A stretch of DNA of 36,583 bases from CAYRZF01 sp964428805 (GTDB lineage: Bacteria; Methylomirabilota; Methylomirabilia; Rokubacteriales; CSP1-6): positions 1 through 36,583 of the forward strand of contig CAYRZF010000011.1 of the NCBI GenBank assembly GCA_964428805.1. Direction: 5' to 3'. Both the position numbers and the translations under genes were made by a program. The notes beneath the pieces were generated by a model that did no database searches, had not been told where the DNA came from, and saw nothing but the letters and a program-made list of their open reading frames with translations. Positions 13,584 to 22,038 of this stretch are shown here, one piece after another (positions within the stretch are counted from its first letter, which is position 1; each line of letters begins with the position of its first letter).

Positions 13584-13883
13584 ATGCCAGGCCAGATGAT
13601 ACCCACGGGGATTGCGACGGGCGCGGCGGGGTCGATCTTCGTCAAAGAGGTCGTCCAAGCGATCGGGGCGGGGCTCCGGGTCGCCCTGCCGGTCGGGACC
13701 ATCTACGTCTATCTGGTCGGCGCCGATGTGCGGATGCAGATCCAGGACTCCACGGGGACCTGGCAGAACATCACGGCCGCAGGGGTCATCCCCGGCGGCG
13801 TCCTCATCTCGGATGGCACGAACCTCGCCTTCTTCAACGGCGGCGGCGGCTCAGAGAACATCTCCTACATCAAAGTCGGGTAG
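13584..13883 (+). CDS. hypothetical 99-aa beta-rich head protein
   Basis: Gly/Val/Ile-rich, with alternating strands (GTIYVYLVGADVRMQIQ) and a Gly-rich loop near the end. No Cys or signal sequence. Its position right after the capsid gene and its size suggest a capsid decoration or head-closure protein. That role is an inference from order; no motif is diagnostic. Confidence 0.7.
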   Translation: MPGQMIPTGIATGAAGSIFVKEVVQAIGAGLRVALPVGTIYVYLVGADVRMQIQDSTGTWQNITAAGVIPGGVLISDGTNLAFFNGGGGSENISYIKVG

Positions 13884-13902
13884 TCCCGCCTGAGGCTCGG
13901 GC

Positions 13903-14115
13903 ATGGCCACCATCCTGAGGCAGGCCGTGCCCGCCGCGGCGGTCCAGCAGCAGATCGTCGCCGCCGTCTGGTCCATCGTTGGTCTGTCCTGGAACTCGAC
14001 GTGGTGGATTCAGACCGCCGACAATGGACAGACCACCCTCCAATTCTCGGTTCCAGCCCCGGCCCTGGGCGGGACCGTCTACTACACGGCCGCGTTCCAA
14101 ATCCGTGCGGCGTAG
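13903..14115 (+). CDS. 70-aa duplicate of the adaptor N-terminal domain
   Basis: The whole product is homologous to about the first 65 residues of the next gene. Both contain AVPAAAVQQQIVAAVWSIVG, then LSWNS-W-WI, TLQF and VYYT/IYYT. At the DNA level the two copies differ at many third positions, so the duplication is old and has been kept under protein-level selection. The fold looks like a small helix-plus-beta module. It may form a homologous ring or compete with the adaptor, and is probably a structural head-neck component. Confidence 0.7.
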   Translation: MATILRQAVPAAAVQQQIVAAVWSIVGLSWNSTWWIQTADNGQTTLQFSVPAPALGGTVYYTAAFQIRAA

Positions 14116-14313
14116 ACCCCCGCCATGATCCTTCAAGCCGTGCCCGCGGCCGCCGTCCAGCAGCAGATCGTGGCTGCGGTCTGGTCGATCGTCGGTCTTT
14201 CTTGGAACTCGGCCTGGTGGATTGCGAGCCAGGACGCCGCCCAGGTCACCCTCCAGTTCGCCGTCCCGGCGCCGGTCGGCGGCGGCACCATCTACTACAC
14301 CCTGGTGCCGGGG
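13903..14313 (+). repeat. diverged tandem duplication across two genes
   Basis: About 190 bases beginning at 13921 (first copy) recur from about 14131 (second copy), in the same orientation. They encode the 70-aa protein and the first ~65 residues of the 285-aa adaptor. Differences lie mostly at synonymous positions, showing selection after duplication. Confidence 0.75.
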
Positions 14314-14982
14314 CCGGCCCTCCCGCCCACGGGCTCGAGCCAGCTTGCGGATTACCTGACGGAGACGCGACGACTCCTCCACGACGCGCAGAAATTTTAC
14401 TTTTCCGACGCCGACCTGACGGTGGACATCAACTACGGCATCCACCAGCGGGATCTCTGGTCCGGCGGCTCTCGGAGCTACCAGCCGAACATCCCGCTGA
14501 CGGCGGGCGTGGACCTCTACAGATTGTCCACCCTCTTCCCAACGCTCCGCGTCCTGGACGTGGTGCATCTCTGGCTTCTCTTCGGCTCGACGCGCGTAGA
14601 ACTGGATAACCGCCCGTTCGGCGACATCACCAATATGTTCCGGCCGTGGACGAGCTACCAGGGCGTTCCGGGGGGCTGGACGCGCTATGGGGCCGACCAG
14701 GTGTTCATCGCCACCGCGCCGGCCACGGCGTACACGACGGACTGGGACCTCGTGACGCTCTCGACGACGCTGGTGAACCCCTCGGACCTCGATCCCTTGT
14801 CATTTCCTTACACCGAGCCCGTGCCGTACTTCGCGGCCTACAAGGCCAAGATCAACCAGCGGCGCTTCGATGAGGCCGAGGTGTTTATGGGCTACGCGAT
14901 CAAGGCGCTCCGTGACATCGAGGGGGCGCGGGTGGGGGAAATGATCTCCGCCTATGGCGGCTCGGATTGGAGGACCCGATGA
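14125..14982 (+). CDS. head-to-tail adaptor-like protein (285 aa)
   Basis: The first ~65 residues duplicate the preceding gene. From residue ~72 on comes a segment typical of environmental podovirus adaptor or connector proteins: LADYLTETRRLLHDAQKFYF, then ADLTVDINYGIH, a series of beta strands with VDLYRLS, and a C-terminal helical pair (AYKAKINQRRFDEAEVFMGYAI). Such proteins sit under the portal and join head to tail. It overlaps the next gene by ATGA. The N-terminal duplication makes it longer than usual for such adaptors, and its function is unknown. Confidence 0.7.
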   Translation: MILQAVPAAAVQQQIVAAVWSIVGLSWNSAWWIASQDAAQVTLQFAVPAPVGGGTIYYTLVPGPALPPTGSSQLADYLTETRRLLHDAQKFYFSDADLTVDINYGIHQRDLWSGGSRSYQPNIPLTAGVDLYRLSTLFPTLRVLDVVHLWLLFGSTRVELDNRPFGDITNMFRPWTSYQGVPGGWTRYGADQVFIATAPATAYTTDWDLVTLSTTLVNPSDLDPLSFPYTEPVPYFAAYKAKINQRRFDEAEVFMGYAIKALRDIEGARVGEMISAYGGSDWRTR

Positions 14983-16808
14983 AGCGACTCGTCGCACTCA
15001 GTCTTGTCATCCTGCTCGTGGTCGGCCTCGCCGGGCCCGCCGGGGCGCAGGGCCCGGGCCTCTTCATCCGAACGGACTGTGCGACGATCACGGGCCCGGT
15101 CGCGGGACAGACGTGGTGCTTCGACGCCACGGCGCAGACGCTCAAAGTGTGGACGGGCGCCAACTATGCGACGGTGACGAACTTCACGCTGCCGCTGTCC
15201 GTGGGCAACGGCGGCAGCGGTACGGCGTCCACGCTCACCGGCTACCTCAAAGGCGGCAACCCCTTCACCGCCCAAGCCACGCCGCTGCCCACGGCCGATT
15301 TGGGCCTCGGCTGGTTCAACGTCAAGACGGACTACGCGGCCAAAGGCAACGCGAAAACCGTCTCCGACGCGGCCATCACGAGCGGCCTCGCGGTCTTGAC
15401 GAGCGCCACGGCCGCCTTCGTGGCGGGCGATGTGGGGAAGCGCGTGAGCGTGGCGGGCGCGGGGGCCGCGGGCGTAACGCTCGAAACCACGATCGCCACG
15501 TTTACGACGAGCACGACGGTCACCACGGCGGTGAACGCCGGCACGACGGTCACGAATGCCAATATGCAGTTCGGCACCGACGACACGGCCGCCGTGCAGA
15601 ACGCGATCAATGCGGCGGTCGGGATCGGCGTGGTGTATTTCCCGCCTGGAAAATACTTCACCGATGCGCTGAACCTCACCGGCAAGAATGGCGTCGTCCT
15701 CCTGGGGGCCGGGTCCGTCGCATCTCAGCTCTGGCCGTGGGCATCCGCGATGAATCATTTGGATTTCACTGGTTCCACGAATGTCCTCCTGCAAGACCTC
15801 CAGGTCGGGGCGGGCTCGACGCAGGCGTCGGTCCCCAACACCGGGCTGCTGATCGCCCTCAATAGTGGCGGCACCGGGAATCTTTTCCGGGCCCGAGGGC
15901 TGTTCGCCATCGGCAAATACACCAAGGCCACCGTCTATATTTATGGTCACACACTCGGGCAGTTCGTGAGTTCCAGCCTCTACAACTACAACAAGGTCGC
16001 GGGCTCGCGCACGGTCGCCCTCACCGGGTCGAACATCGACACCTTGACCTCTGCCTTCGCCACGATCGCCTCGGGCACGAAGGCCCCGAACTCCTGGGAG
16101 TTCGTCGCTACGGACATTCAGGAGTGGATCAATGGCGGGGCCGTGACGAACGGGGTCGGCCTGCTCCTCGACGGGGCGAACGACATCCACTTCCTCGGCG
16201 GGGAACAAGTCGGGAGCGCCGGGACGGCCTATACGACAATTCAAGGCACCTGTACCCAAATCTCCTTCCGGGGGTGGGTCTTCGACCCAGGCGGCGGCAC
16301 GAACAACACCAACGGCTTCCTCTTCGTGGCATCCCCGACCATCACCAACTTCGCCCTCCACGAGAGTAACCTGACGAACTTCACGAACCTGTTCAGCGGG
16401 GCCGTGACCTCCTTCAACGCCGGGACGGCCAACCGAATCCTCCAGATTCATTCCAGCCCGAGCACGGCGATCCTGGCCGGCGCCACCCGCTATGTCGGTC
16501 CCGCCGGGGACAGCGCCGCGGACCTGAGTTCCTCCATTCCCGTGCCGAGCAAAGGCATTCTGAACGTGACCCGCGGCGTGGTCAACAATGCCCCGGGGGC
16601 GGGAGAAACCTACACGATCACGGTCGAGGTCAATGGGGTGGATAGTACGCTGACCTATACGATGTCGGGCGCCGGGGCGACGACGGGATCGGACCTGGCG
16701 CGCTATGTCGCCGTCGCCGCCGGGGATCGCGTGTCCATCAAGTTCGTGTCGTCGGGCGGGGCCTTGACCGCCTTTTTCGGCGGCAGCATTGGCCTGATGC
16801 CGTACTGA
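14979..16808 (+). CDS. tailspike-like beta-helix protein with Sec signal peptide (609 aa)
   Basis: The start at 14979 follows TTGGAGG and overlaps the adaptor stop. Residues 1-23 form a clear Sec signal (cleavage near AGAQG). Residues 110-230 match the entry region of pectate-lyase-like phage tailspikes: FNVKTDYAAKGNAKT (113-127), GTDDTAAVQNAINAA (199-213) and VVYFPPGKYF. A long right-handed beta-helix of Gly/Thr/Asn-rich coils follows to about 480, then a C-terminal beta domain. Such proteins bind or cut host surface polysaccharide. The catalytic residues cannot be fixed by eye. A signal peptide on a tailspike is unexpected and may mean export to the periplasm, a secreted depolymerase, or a membrane-associated assembly step. 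Confidence 0.8.
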   Translation: MKRLVALSLVILLVVGLAGPAGAQGPGLFIRTDCATITGPVAGQTWCFDATAQTLKVWTGANYATVTNFTLPLSVGNGGSGTASTLTGYLKGGNPFTAQATPLPTADLGLGWFNVKTDYAAKGNAKTVSDAAITSGLAVLTSATAAFVAGDVGKRVSVAGAGAAGVTLETTIATFTTSTTVTTAVNAGTTVTNANMQFGTDDTAAVQNAINAAVGIGVVYFPPGKYFTDALNLTGKNGVVLLGAGSVASQLWPWASAMNHLDFTGSTNVLLQDLQVGAGSTQASVPNTGLLIALNSGGTGNLFRARGLFAIGKYTKATVYIYGHTLGQFVSSSLYNYNKVAGSRTVALTGSNIDTLTSAFATIASGTKAPNSWEFVATDIQEWINGGAVTNGVGLLLDGANDIHFLGGEQVGSAGTAYTTIQGTCTQISFRGWVFDPGGGTNNTNGFLFVASPTITNFALHESNLTNFTNLFSGAVTSFNAGTANRILQIHSSPSTAILAGATRYVGPAGDSAADLSSSIPVPSKGILNVTRGVVNNAPGAGETYTITVEVNGVDSTLTYTMSGAGATTGSDLARYVAVAAGDRVSIKFVSSGGALTAFFGGSIGLMPY

Positions 16809-16809
16809 G

Positions 16810-18369
16810 ATGGCCCTCGGGCGTGATCCAGGGCAGGGTCGCCCTCAATCCGGCCCTCCGCCCCCCCACACCTCGACGAGCCGGGGGTGGAAGGGCCTGA
16901 ACCTCTCGGACGATCGGCTCTCGATCGACGACGACGAGGTGGCGTGGCTGGAAAACGGGATGTGGCTGGGTCGGGCCATTCAATCCGTCCCACTCTATGG
17001 AGGCGGGGCCGGGAACTCCCTGAACGCCACGTCCACCGTCAAGAGCTCCTATGGGTGCGAGCTGACCTATGGGGCGAATACGATCCCGCATCCCGTGCTG
17101 ATCGTGGTGTTCGAGGACGGCTCAGCGTGGCAGCGGGACCTCTTCAACGATGTGCCGGTCGATACGCAAATCGGCCCGGCGGGCACCTTCTCGGCCTCGC
17201 CCAATCGCACGGACATCAAGATTTGGCGGGATGGTCCCGTCCTCTTCATCGACGAGGCGAAGGGCTACCTCAAGTGGGATGGGGTGACTCGGAGCACGAT
17301 CGACGCGACCAAGCGGGGTCCGAACCTCGCCGTCTTCGAGAGCCACGTCTGGCTCAACACGGCCCCGCGGACGCTCACTTACAGCGCGCCCAATACCTTC
17401 GACGACTTCACGGCGGGGAACGGCGCGGGGTCGTTCAAGATCACCGATGAAGCCTTTGGGGGTCAGATCCAGGGGATGCTCTCCACCGTCGAGCAACTCT
17501 GGTTGTTGAGTCAGTCGGCCGTGGACGCGCTCGGCAACGTGGCGACGGCGGCGGGGGTCACGACGTTCACCGTCACGAACGCGCTGACGAGCCTCGGGAC
17601 CATCTATCCCACCTCTCTGATCGGCTATTTCCGGTCGCTCGCCTTCGCCACGGGCTATTCGATCCATGCCCTGCTCGGGGTGACACCCCAGAAGCTCTCG
17701 GCCAAACTCGACCGGCTCTTTCCGCTGCTGAGCCCCGCCATCACGTTCGGCCCCAAATCCGGTATCCAAGAACTCAACGGGGCCGTGGTGCTGGTGTTCC
17801 TGTCCACCTTCACCCCCCCAGGAGCTACGGGCCGCACGGAACTCCTCTGCTTCCAGGAGGGCCGGTGGTTTCTGGCGAGGACGCCGGATCTCGGCGGCAA
17901 CCGCGTGCTGGATCTGGTGACGCTGACGATCCATAACGCCCCAGAAGTGTACGGGATCGACGCCGGAGGGTTTTGCTATCGGATCTTCGCCCGCTCGACG
18001 GACGCACAGACCGGCACGATGACGGTCAGCTCCAAGCTGTTCGAGCTCGGGAACCCGGTGGAGGGCCACCAGACGATCCGCGTGGGCCTCGATCTGTCCA
18101 GTCCCTCGGCGACAGGCCAAGTCGTGGTGACGCTCAGCCTGACGACGGAAGCGGGGACGGTCGTGGTGGGGGCCTTCGCCGAGAACTTCTTTGCCAGTTT
18201 TGACAGCCCGATGGGCCTGCGCTATGCTCTGTTGAGGCGGGATGCCTCCATCGCGGGGCAGCGCGTCGGCTGGACGGTGAGCTTGCCGTGCAATTCCGGC
18301 GTGGCGTTGGAAGCGTCGCACTTGGAAGCGGCGCCCACGGGAAGCTGGGAGACGGTGGATGCGGCGTAG
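16810..18369 (+). CDS. phage tail protein, beta-propeller-like (519 aa)
   Basis: Starts one base after the tailspike stop (TGAGATG). A Pro-rich N-terminus leads to GWKGLNLSDDRLSIDDDEVAWLENG, a segment that environmental phages often carry in a large tail tube, nozzle or hub protein. The rest is made of repeated short beta blades with GPVLFIDEAKGYLKWDG-type strands, suggesting a propeller or nozzle fold as in T7 gp12. No enzyme motif is visible. By position between adaptor, tailspike and internal proteins, a short-tail nozzle is the best guess. Confidence 0.7.
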   Translation: MALGRDPGQGRPQSGPPPPHTSTSRGWKGLNLSDDRLSIDDDEVAWLENGMWLGRAIQSVPLYGGGAGNSLNATSTVKSSYGCELTYGANTIPHPVLIVVFEDGSAWQRDLFNDVPVDTQIGPAGTFSASPNRTDIKIWRDGPVLFIDEAKGYLKWDGVTRSTIDATKRGPNLAVFESHVWLNTAPRTLTYSAPNTFDDFTAGNGAGSFKITDEAFGGQIQGMLSTVEQLWLLSQSAVDALGNVATAAGVTTFTVTNALTSLGTIYPTSLIGYFRSLAFATGYSIHALLGVTPQKLSAKLDRLFPLLSPAITFGPKSGIQELNGAVVLVFLSTFTPPGATGRTELLCFQEGRWFLARTPDLGGNRVLDLVTLTIHNAPEVYGIDAGGFCYRIFARSTDAQTGTMTVSSKLFELGNPVEGHQTIRVGLDLSSPSATGQVVVTLSLTTEAGTVVVGAFAENFFASFDSPMGLRYALLRRDASIAGQRVGWTVSLPCNSGVALEASHLEAAPTGSWETVDAA

Positions 18370-18377
18370 AGGGAGTC

Positions 18378-19616
18378 ATGCCCTTATCTGACCAAGATGT
18401 GACATCGGTCATGGACTGGCTGGGGCGGACCCAGCCCGTGGGCCAGCAACAGTTGTCGCTCGCCACGGCCACGGGCGGAGCGCCTACGGGTGGACCCGTC
18501 ACGCCGGGTGGGGGTCTCGTGGATCCGGGCACGTCCGGGGGCGTGAGGGTGACGGGCGGCGGGACTCCGAGGGGAGGTGCCTCGCCGCTCACGCAGGCGG
18601 TCGGCGTGGCGGATCTCGTGCGGCGGGCGGCGGGACTCATTCCGACTGCCGCCGAAGTTCCTGGGTCGCTCGGAGGGCCAGGCGCGTTCGGGACTCAGAT
18701 TGAAGCCCAAGGGGGCGCCCAAGGACTCCGCACGCTGGGCACGACGACGGGGGGCCTCGAGGCGGGGGGCGCCGAACTCGGCGCGGCCGGAGCCGCGGAG
18801 TCTCCTGCGGTGCTGGGAACGGAAGCGGCGGGCGGCGGAGCGGGATTCGGCGCGGCCGCCACAGGACTCGGAGGCGCCGCGGGACTCGCGTTTGGGATCA
18901 AGGGCGCCCTCGAAGCCGAGACAGACGTGGGGAAAGCCGGAGGGGCCCTGAGTGCCACCGGAGGGGCGTTGGCCCTCGCGTCGCTCCTCCAGCCGGAACT
19001 GCTGCCGTTCGCGATTGCGGTGAGTCTGCTGGGGGGAGGCACGTCCCTCTTCGGCGGGATGTTCGGGGGGAAGCCGGAATTGACGCACGCCCAGCGGGAG
19101 TCGAAGGAAGCGGGGCAGGCGCTGATGGGCGCCGAGACCTTCGGGGGGAAGATTCAGGGCGCCGAAAGCCTCGATCAGCTCTATCAGATTCTCCGCGCCC
19201 AGCAGACGGGCTACGTGGGGGGGACGGAGAGCCCCGCCGTGGACGTGGGCTTGGCCTACCCCGGCGACCCTTCGAAGGACGTGAACTACCTGGGCCTCTA
19301 CGGGGCCACGGGGGCGAAACAGCCCAGTTTGACTCAGGAGCAGTTCTTCGAGGCGCTCCGTACCGATCCCTCAGCCCTCTATGCCCACATTCAACAAGGC
19401 GTCAACCCGGCCCTCCTGGGGGGCGGGAACGACGTGATCGCCGAGGCCATTCGGAGGAAACTCGCGGAGCTCGGGGCGGCACCATCCGAGACCGCGACCG
19501 CCGCCGCGCCCACGGCGGGACCGCCGACCGCGCCAGGGCCGATTGCTTCGGGCATGGTCTCGGGAGGCCCAGCGGGGGCGCTCGGGTTTTCTCAAGAGAT
19601 GCTACAGGCCGCCTGA
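18378..19616 (+). CDS. internal virion-like Gly/Ala-rich protein (412 aa)
   Basis: The ATG at 18378 is chosen because GGGAG precedes it and the longer frame reads badly. A Gly/Thr/Pro-rich first third is followed by long Ala/Gly stretches and one strong hydrophobic segment (about residues 190-235) that could insert into a membrane. The rest is charged and helical, with a Pro/Ala-rich tail. Such amphipathic, membrane-active proteins behind the tail genes fit the ejection proteins of podoviruses, which form the DNA channel across the envelope. No conserved family recognised. Confidence 0.7.
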   Translation: MPLSDQDVTSVMDWLGRTQPVGQQQLSLATATGGAPTGGPVTPGGGLVDPGTSGGVRVTGGGTPRGGASPLTQAVGVADLVRRAAGLIPTAAEVPGSLGGPGAFGTQIEAQGGAQGLRTLGTTTGGLEAGGAELGAAGAAESPAVLGTEAAGGGAGFGAAATGLGGAAGLAFGIKGALEAETDVGKAGGALSATGGALALASLLQPELLPFAIAVSLLGGGTSLFGGMFGGKPELTHAQRESKEAGQALMGAETFGGKIQGAESLDQLYQILRAQQTGYVGGTESPAVDVGLAYPGDPSKDVNYLGLYGATGAKQPSLTQEQFFEALRTDPSALYAHIQQGVNPALLGGGNDVIAEAIRRKLAELGAAPSETATAAAPTAGPPTAPGPIASGMVSGGPAGALGFSQEMLQAA

Positions 19617-19957
19617 TGCCGATTGTCGATCCCCACACCTGGGAGGTCTTGCCGTTTCGCGATCAGACGAGTTTTCTGGATTTTCTTGGCCAGCACGAAC
19701 TCCAGCACCGGGAGTTTGCCACGGCGATCCGGGCCGCGGGCAAGGCGTCGTATGCGCTGCTGCCGCTGGGGGACGGCGGCGGCGACGAGTGGCACCTAGC
19801 CCATCAGCTCGTTCACCAGGGCGAGACCTCGAGCCTCGGGATCGCGTCGTCCCCGGATTTCACGAGTTATGACCTGGACGATCCGAACGATTTTTCGACC
19901 TGGGCCTTTCTCCATGCCCTTCAGCATGTGACCATCCGAAAAGAGTTGGGACTGTGA
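19616..19957 (+). CDS. hypothetical 113-aa His-rich protein
   Basis: Overlaps the upstream stop as TGATG. The product contains paired His in regular spacing: FLGQHELQHREF, WHLAHQLVHQGE, and near the end WAFLHALQHVTI. The same helical WxxxHxxxH pattern occurs in all three, so it may be a helical bundle whose His bind metal. It recurs, from memory, between tail and ejection genes of environmental phages without a known role. Structural or assembly function likely. Confidence 0.75.
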   Translation: MPIVDPHTWEVLPFRDQTSFLDFLGQHELQHREFATAIRAAGKASYALLPLGDGGGDEWHLAHQLVHQGETSSLGIASSPDFTSYDLDDPNDFSTWAFLHALQHVTIRKELGL

Positions 19958-19968
19958 GGAGCAGATAA

Positions 19969-20691
19969 ATGGGGTGGGGAGAGGATCTGTTGGGCTTCGC
20001 CAGTAATCTCTTCGGAGGGGGCGCCGACGTGCTCCCGGAAGAAGGGGTCCCGCTGGCCGGTCCTCCCGGCGTGTCCGCGCCGCTGACCACCGGAGCCCCC
20101 CCCGCTCCCTCTTGGTCCTCTGGACTCTCGGACTTCGCCGGCAAGCTCGGCGGGGGGTTGGCCAAGGAGTTTACTGAGACGCCCCTCAAGGCGTTCTCCC
20201 AAACGCTGGGCTTGGGTGCCACGGGGCTCGGGATCTCCAGTGGGCTGAGCACCCAGAAGCAGTTGGCGGAGCAGACCCGGACGATGCAGAAAGGCCAGAA
20301 AGCCGCCCTCTCCGCCGCCGCCCCTGCCGTGGCCGCCGGGACCGAGCAGCTCGCGGAAAGCCGGGCGGGGAAGCTGCCCGCCCCGATGGAAGCCGCCGTG
20401 GCCCAGTGGGTCCAGCAGGCCAAGGCCGACATGCGCGCGCGCTACGCCTCGATGGGGCTGGGCAACTCCTCGGACCTCCAGGGTGAGGAGGCCAAGATCG
20501 ACCTGATGGCGGAATCCATGAAGGCGCAGCTCCTCCAGGGGCAGGAGGGTCTGAGTCTGCAGGCGCTTCAGACGGGCGTGAGCGCGGGCACGGGCGTGGC
20601 GCAAACGGCTGCGAATCAGCAGAATACGCTGGCGGCGCTGATCCAGTCGGCGAACCAGCAACTCGGCCGTCTTTCTGGGAGCCAGGCGTAA
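19969..20691 (+). CDS. internal virion-like protein (240 aa)
   Basis: A Gly/Pro-rich N-terminal half contains a hydrophobic amphipathic segment (about 65-95). It is followed by a long helical Ala/Gln/Leu-rich domain to the end, with SRAGKLPAPMEAAVAQWVQQAKADMRARYASMG in the middle. Size, position and helical Gln-rich end resemble T7 gp14-type ejection proteins. No sequence motif proves this. It precedes two longer coiled-coil proteins that complete the likely ejection set. Confidence 0.65.
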   Translation: MGWGEDLLGFASNLFGGGADVLPEEGVPLAGPPGVSAPLTTGAPPAPSWSSGLSDFAGKLGGGLAKEFTETPLKAFSQTLGLGATGLGISSGLSTQKQLAEQTRTMQKGQKAALSAAAPAVAAGTEQLAESRAGKLPAPMEAAVAQWVQQAKADMRARYASMGLGNSSDLQGEEAKIDLMAESMKAQLLQGQEGLSLQALQTGVSAGTGVAQTAANQQNTLAALIQSANQQLGRLSGSQA

Positions 20692-20694
20692 GCG

Positions 20695-22038
20695 ATGCCG
20701 GACGCCCCCGATACGACCCTGCGGACGAAGGGCGTCTTCGAGGAGGGCGCGACTCCGCTCTATCAGTTCAGCACCGATCTCGGCCTCCGAGGGCCGACGA
20801 CCGGGGAGCTCCTGGGCGAATCCCGGCAGATCACGGAGCGGCGGGCCGGGCGGATGGAAGAGACCGCGACCGGGCTGGAGCGGCAGTCCAAGGATGTCGC
20901 GCGGCTCCAGGAGGAGCAGGCGAAGGTCCGATCTGCTGAGCGCCCCGCCCCGTACACCGGGGGGAAGCCGCCCAGCCTGGAGGCCCGCCCGTTCCTCTCT
21001 CCTCCTCAAAGCGTCCTCGGGCAGCTTCAGAATCTCATGCTCGGCATCGGCCAGTTGGCCACGGGGATCGCGGGGACCAAGGGCAAGGGCTACGCCATCG
21101 GGGCCACGGCGGCGCTCAAGGGGGCCGTGGAGGGGTGGCAGGCCGGGGATGCTGACCGAGCCCAGCGGGCGCTGGAACAATGGAAAGTGGAGAACGACCG
21201 GCTCCTCCAGGCCCATCGGAGCGCCCGGGAACGCTACCAGGACATCCTGGAGGATCAGACGCGGACCATGCAGGACCGGCTGTCCCAGATCGAGATGACG
21301 GCGCGGATCGCGGGGGTGCAGGACCTGGCCGACGCGGCGCGGAGCGGGGACGTGGATCGGGTCCTCAAGATCGTGGAAGCGGGCAAGGACCGGGAGCTGG
21401 TCGTCACCCATGAGGCGAATCTGCTTGAACATTACCGGACGCTGCAAGAGACGGCGAGGGCTACCGCCGTCCGCCAGGAGGAAGGGCTGAGACTGCGACG
21501 GAAATCAGACGCCCGGGCTGAAGCGGCCGGGGGTCGGGCGGAACGTCGGACGAAGGTGTACGAGGAGACCTCGGGCGGGCTCATCAAACTCCAGTCGGCC
21601 GAGACCTCGCTGACCCAGAAGATCGACAACGCGGCCGTCGTGCGAGACGCCGTAGCCCTGCTGGACCAGGAAGGCATCCTGCCGAGGGGCGCGACCGTCT
21701 GGGACAAGGGCAAGGCCGCCGTGGCGCTCCAGTCGAAGCCCGGACGGGCCGACATCGCCAGGGCCGTGCAGATCGTCAACCGGCTCGGGACGCCGCTCGT
21801 CATCGGCACGGAAGTCGGGCTCGGGACGACCGGGAGCGCGCTCCGCTTGAAAGTGATCGGCGAGGCGGAAGCGGGCAATCTGATCGGCGCGCCCAAGCAG
21901 TTCTGGGATCTGTTCCTGCCGATGGCAGAGAAGAAATGGCGGGCGGACCGCGGGATCGCCCGAGAGCATCTCCGGGCGCTGGGTCGGCTCCAGGCTCCCG
22001 AAGAGATGCCCGTGTCGGCGGAGGAGTGGGGGGAGTAG
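20695..22038 (+). CDS. internal virion-like coiled-coil protein (447 aa)
   Basis: Nearly all helical. There are coiled-coil stretches at about residues 40-80 and 150-200, a Gly/Ala-rich hydrophobic segment around 115-140 that could lie in a membrane, and a charged helical middle (about 200-300). A conserved-looking C-terminal region ends in VSAEEWGE. This is the second of three large, mostly helical proteins before the lysis genes, the place where podoviruses encode their ejectosome. The next gene begins directly after its stop (TAGATG). Confidence 0.65.
   Translation: MPDAPDTTLRTKGVFEEGATPLYQFSTDLGLRGPTTGELLGESRQITERRAGRMEETATGLERQSKDVARLQEEQAKVRSAERPAPYTGGKPPSLEARPFLSPPQSVLGQLQNLMLGIGQLATGIAGTKGKGYAIGATAALKGAVEGWQAGDADRAQRALEQWKVENDRLLQAHRSARERYQDILEDQTRTMQDRLSQIEMTARIAGVQDLADAARSGDVDRVLKIVEAGKDRELVVTHEANLLEHYRTLQETARATAVRQEEGLRLRRKSDARAEAAGGRAERRTKVYEETSGGLIKLQSAETSLTQKIDNAAVVRDAVALLDQEGILPRGATVWDKGKAAVALQSKPGRADIARAVQIVNRLGTPLVIGTEVGLGTTGSALRLKVIGEAEAGNLIGAPKQFWDLFLPMAEKKWRADRGIAREHLRALGRLQAPEEMPVSAEEWGE

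Noticed and set aside
18200..18228. TTGACA-N17-TATGCT on the plus strand, promoter-like
   Set aside because: It lies inside the 519-aa tail gene, has a 17-base spacer unlike the other five, and encodes ordinary residues of that protein. It could be an internal promoter for the gene at 18378, but chance occurrence in 36 kb is likely.
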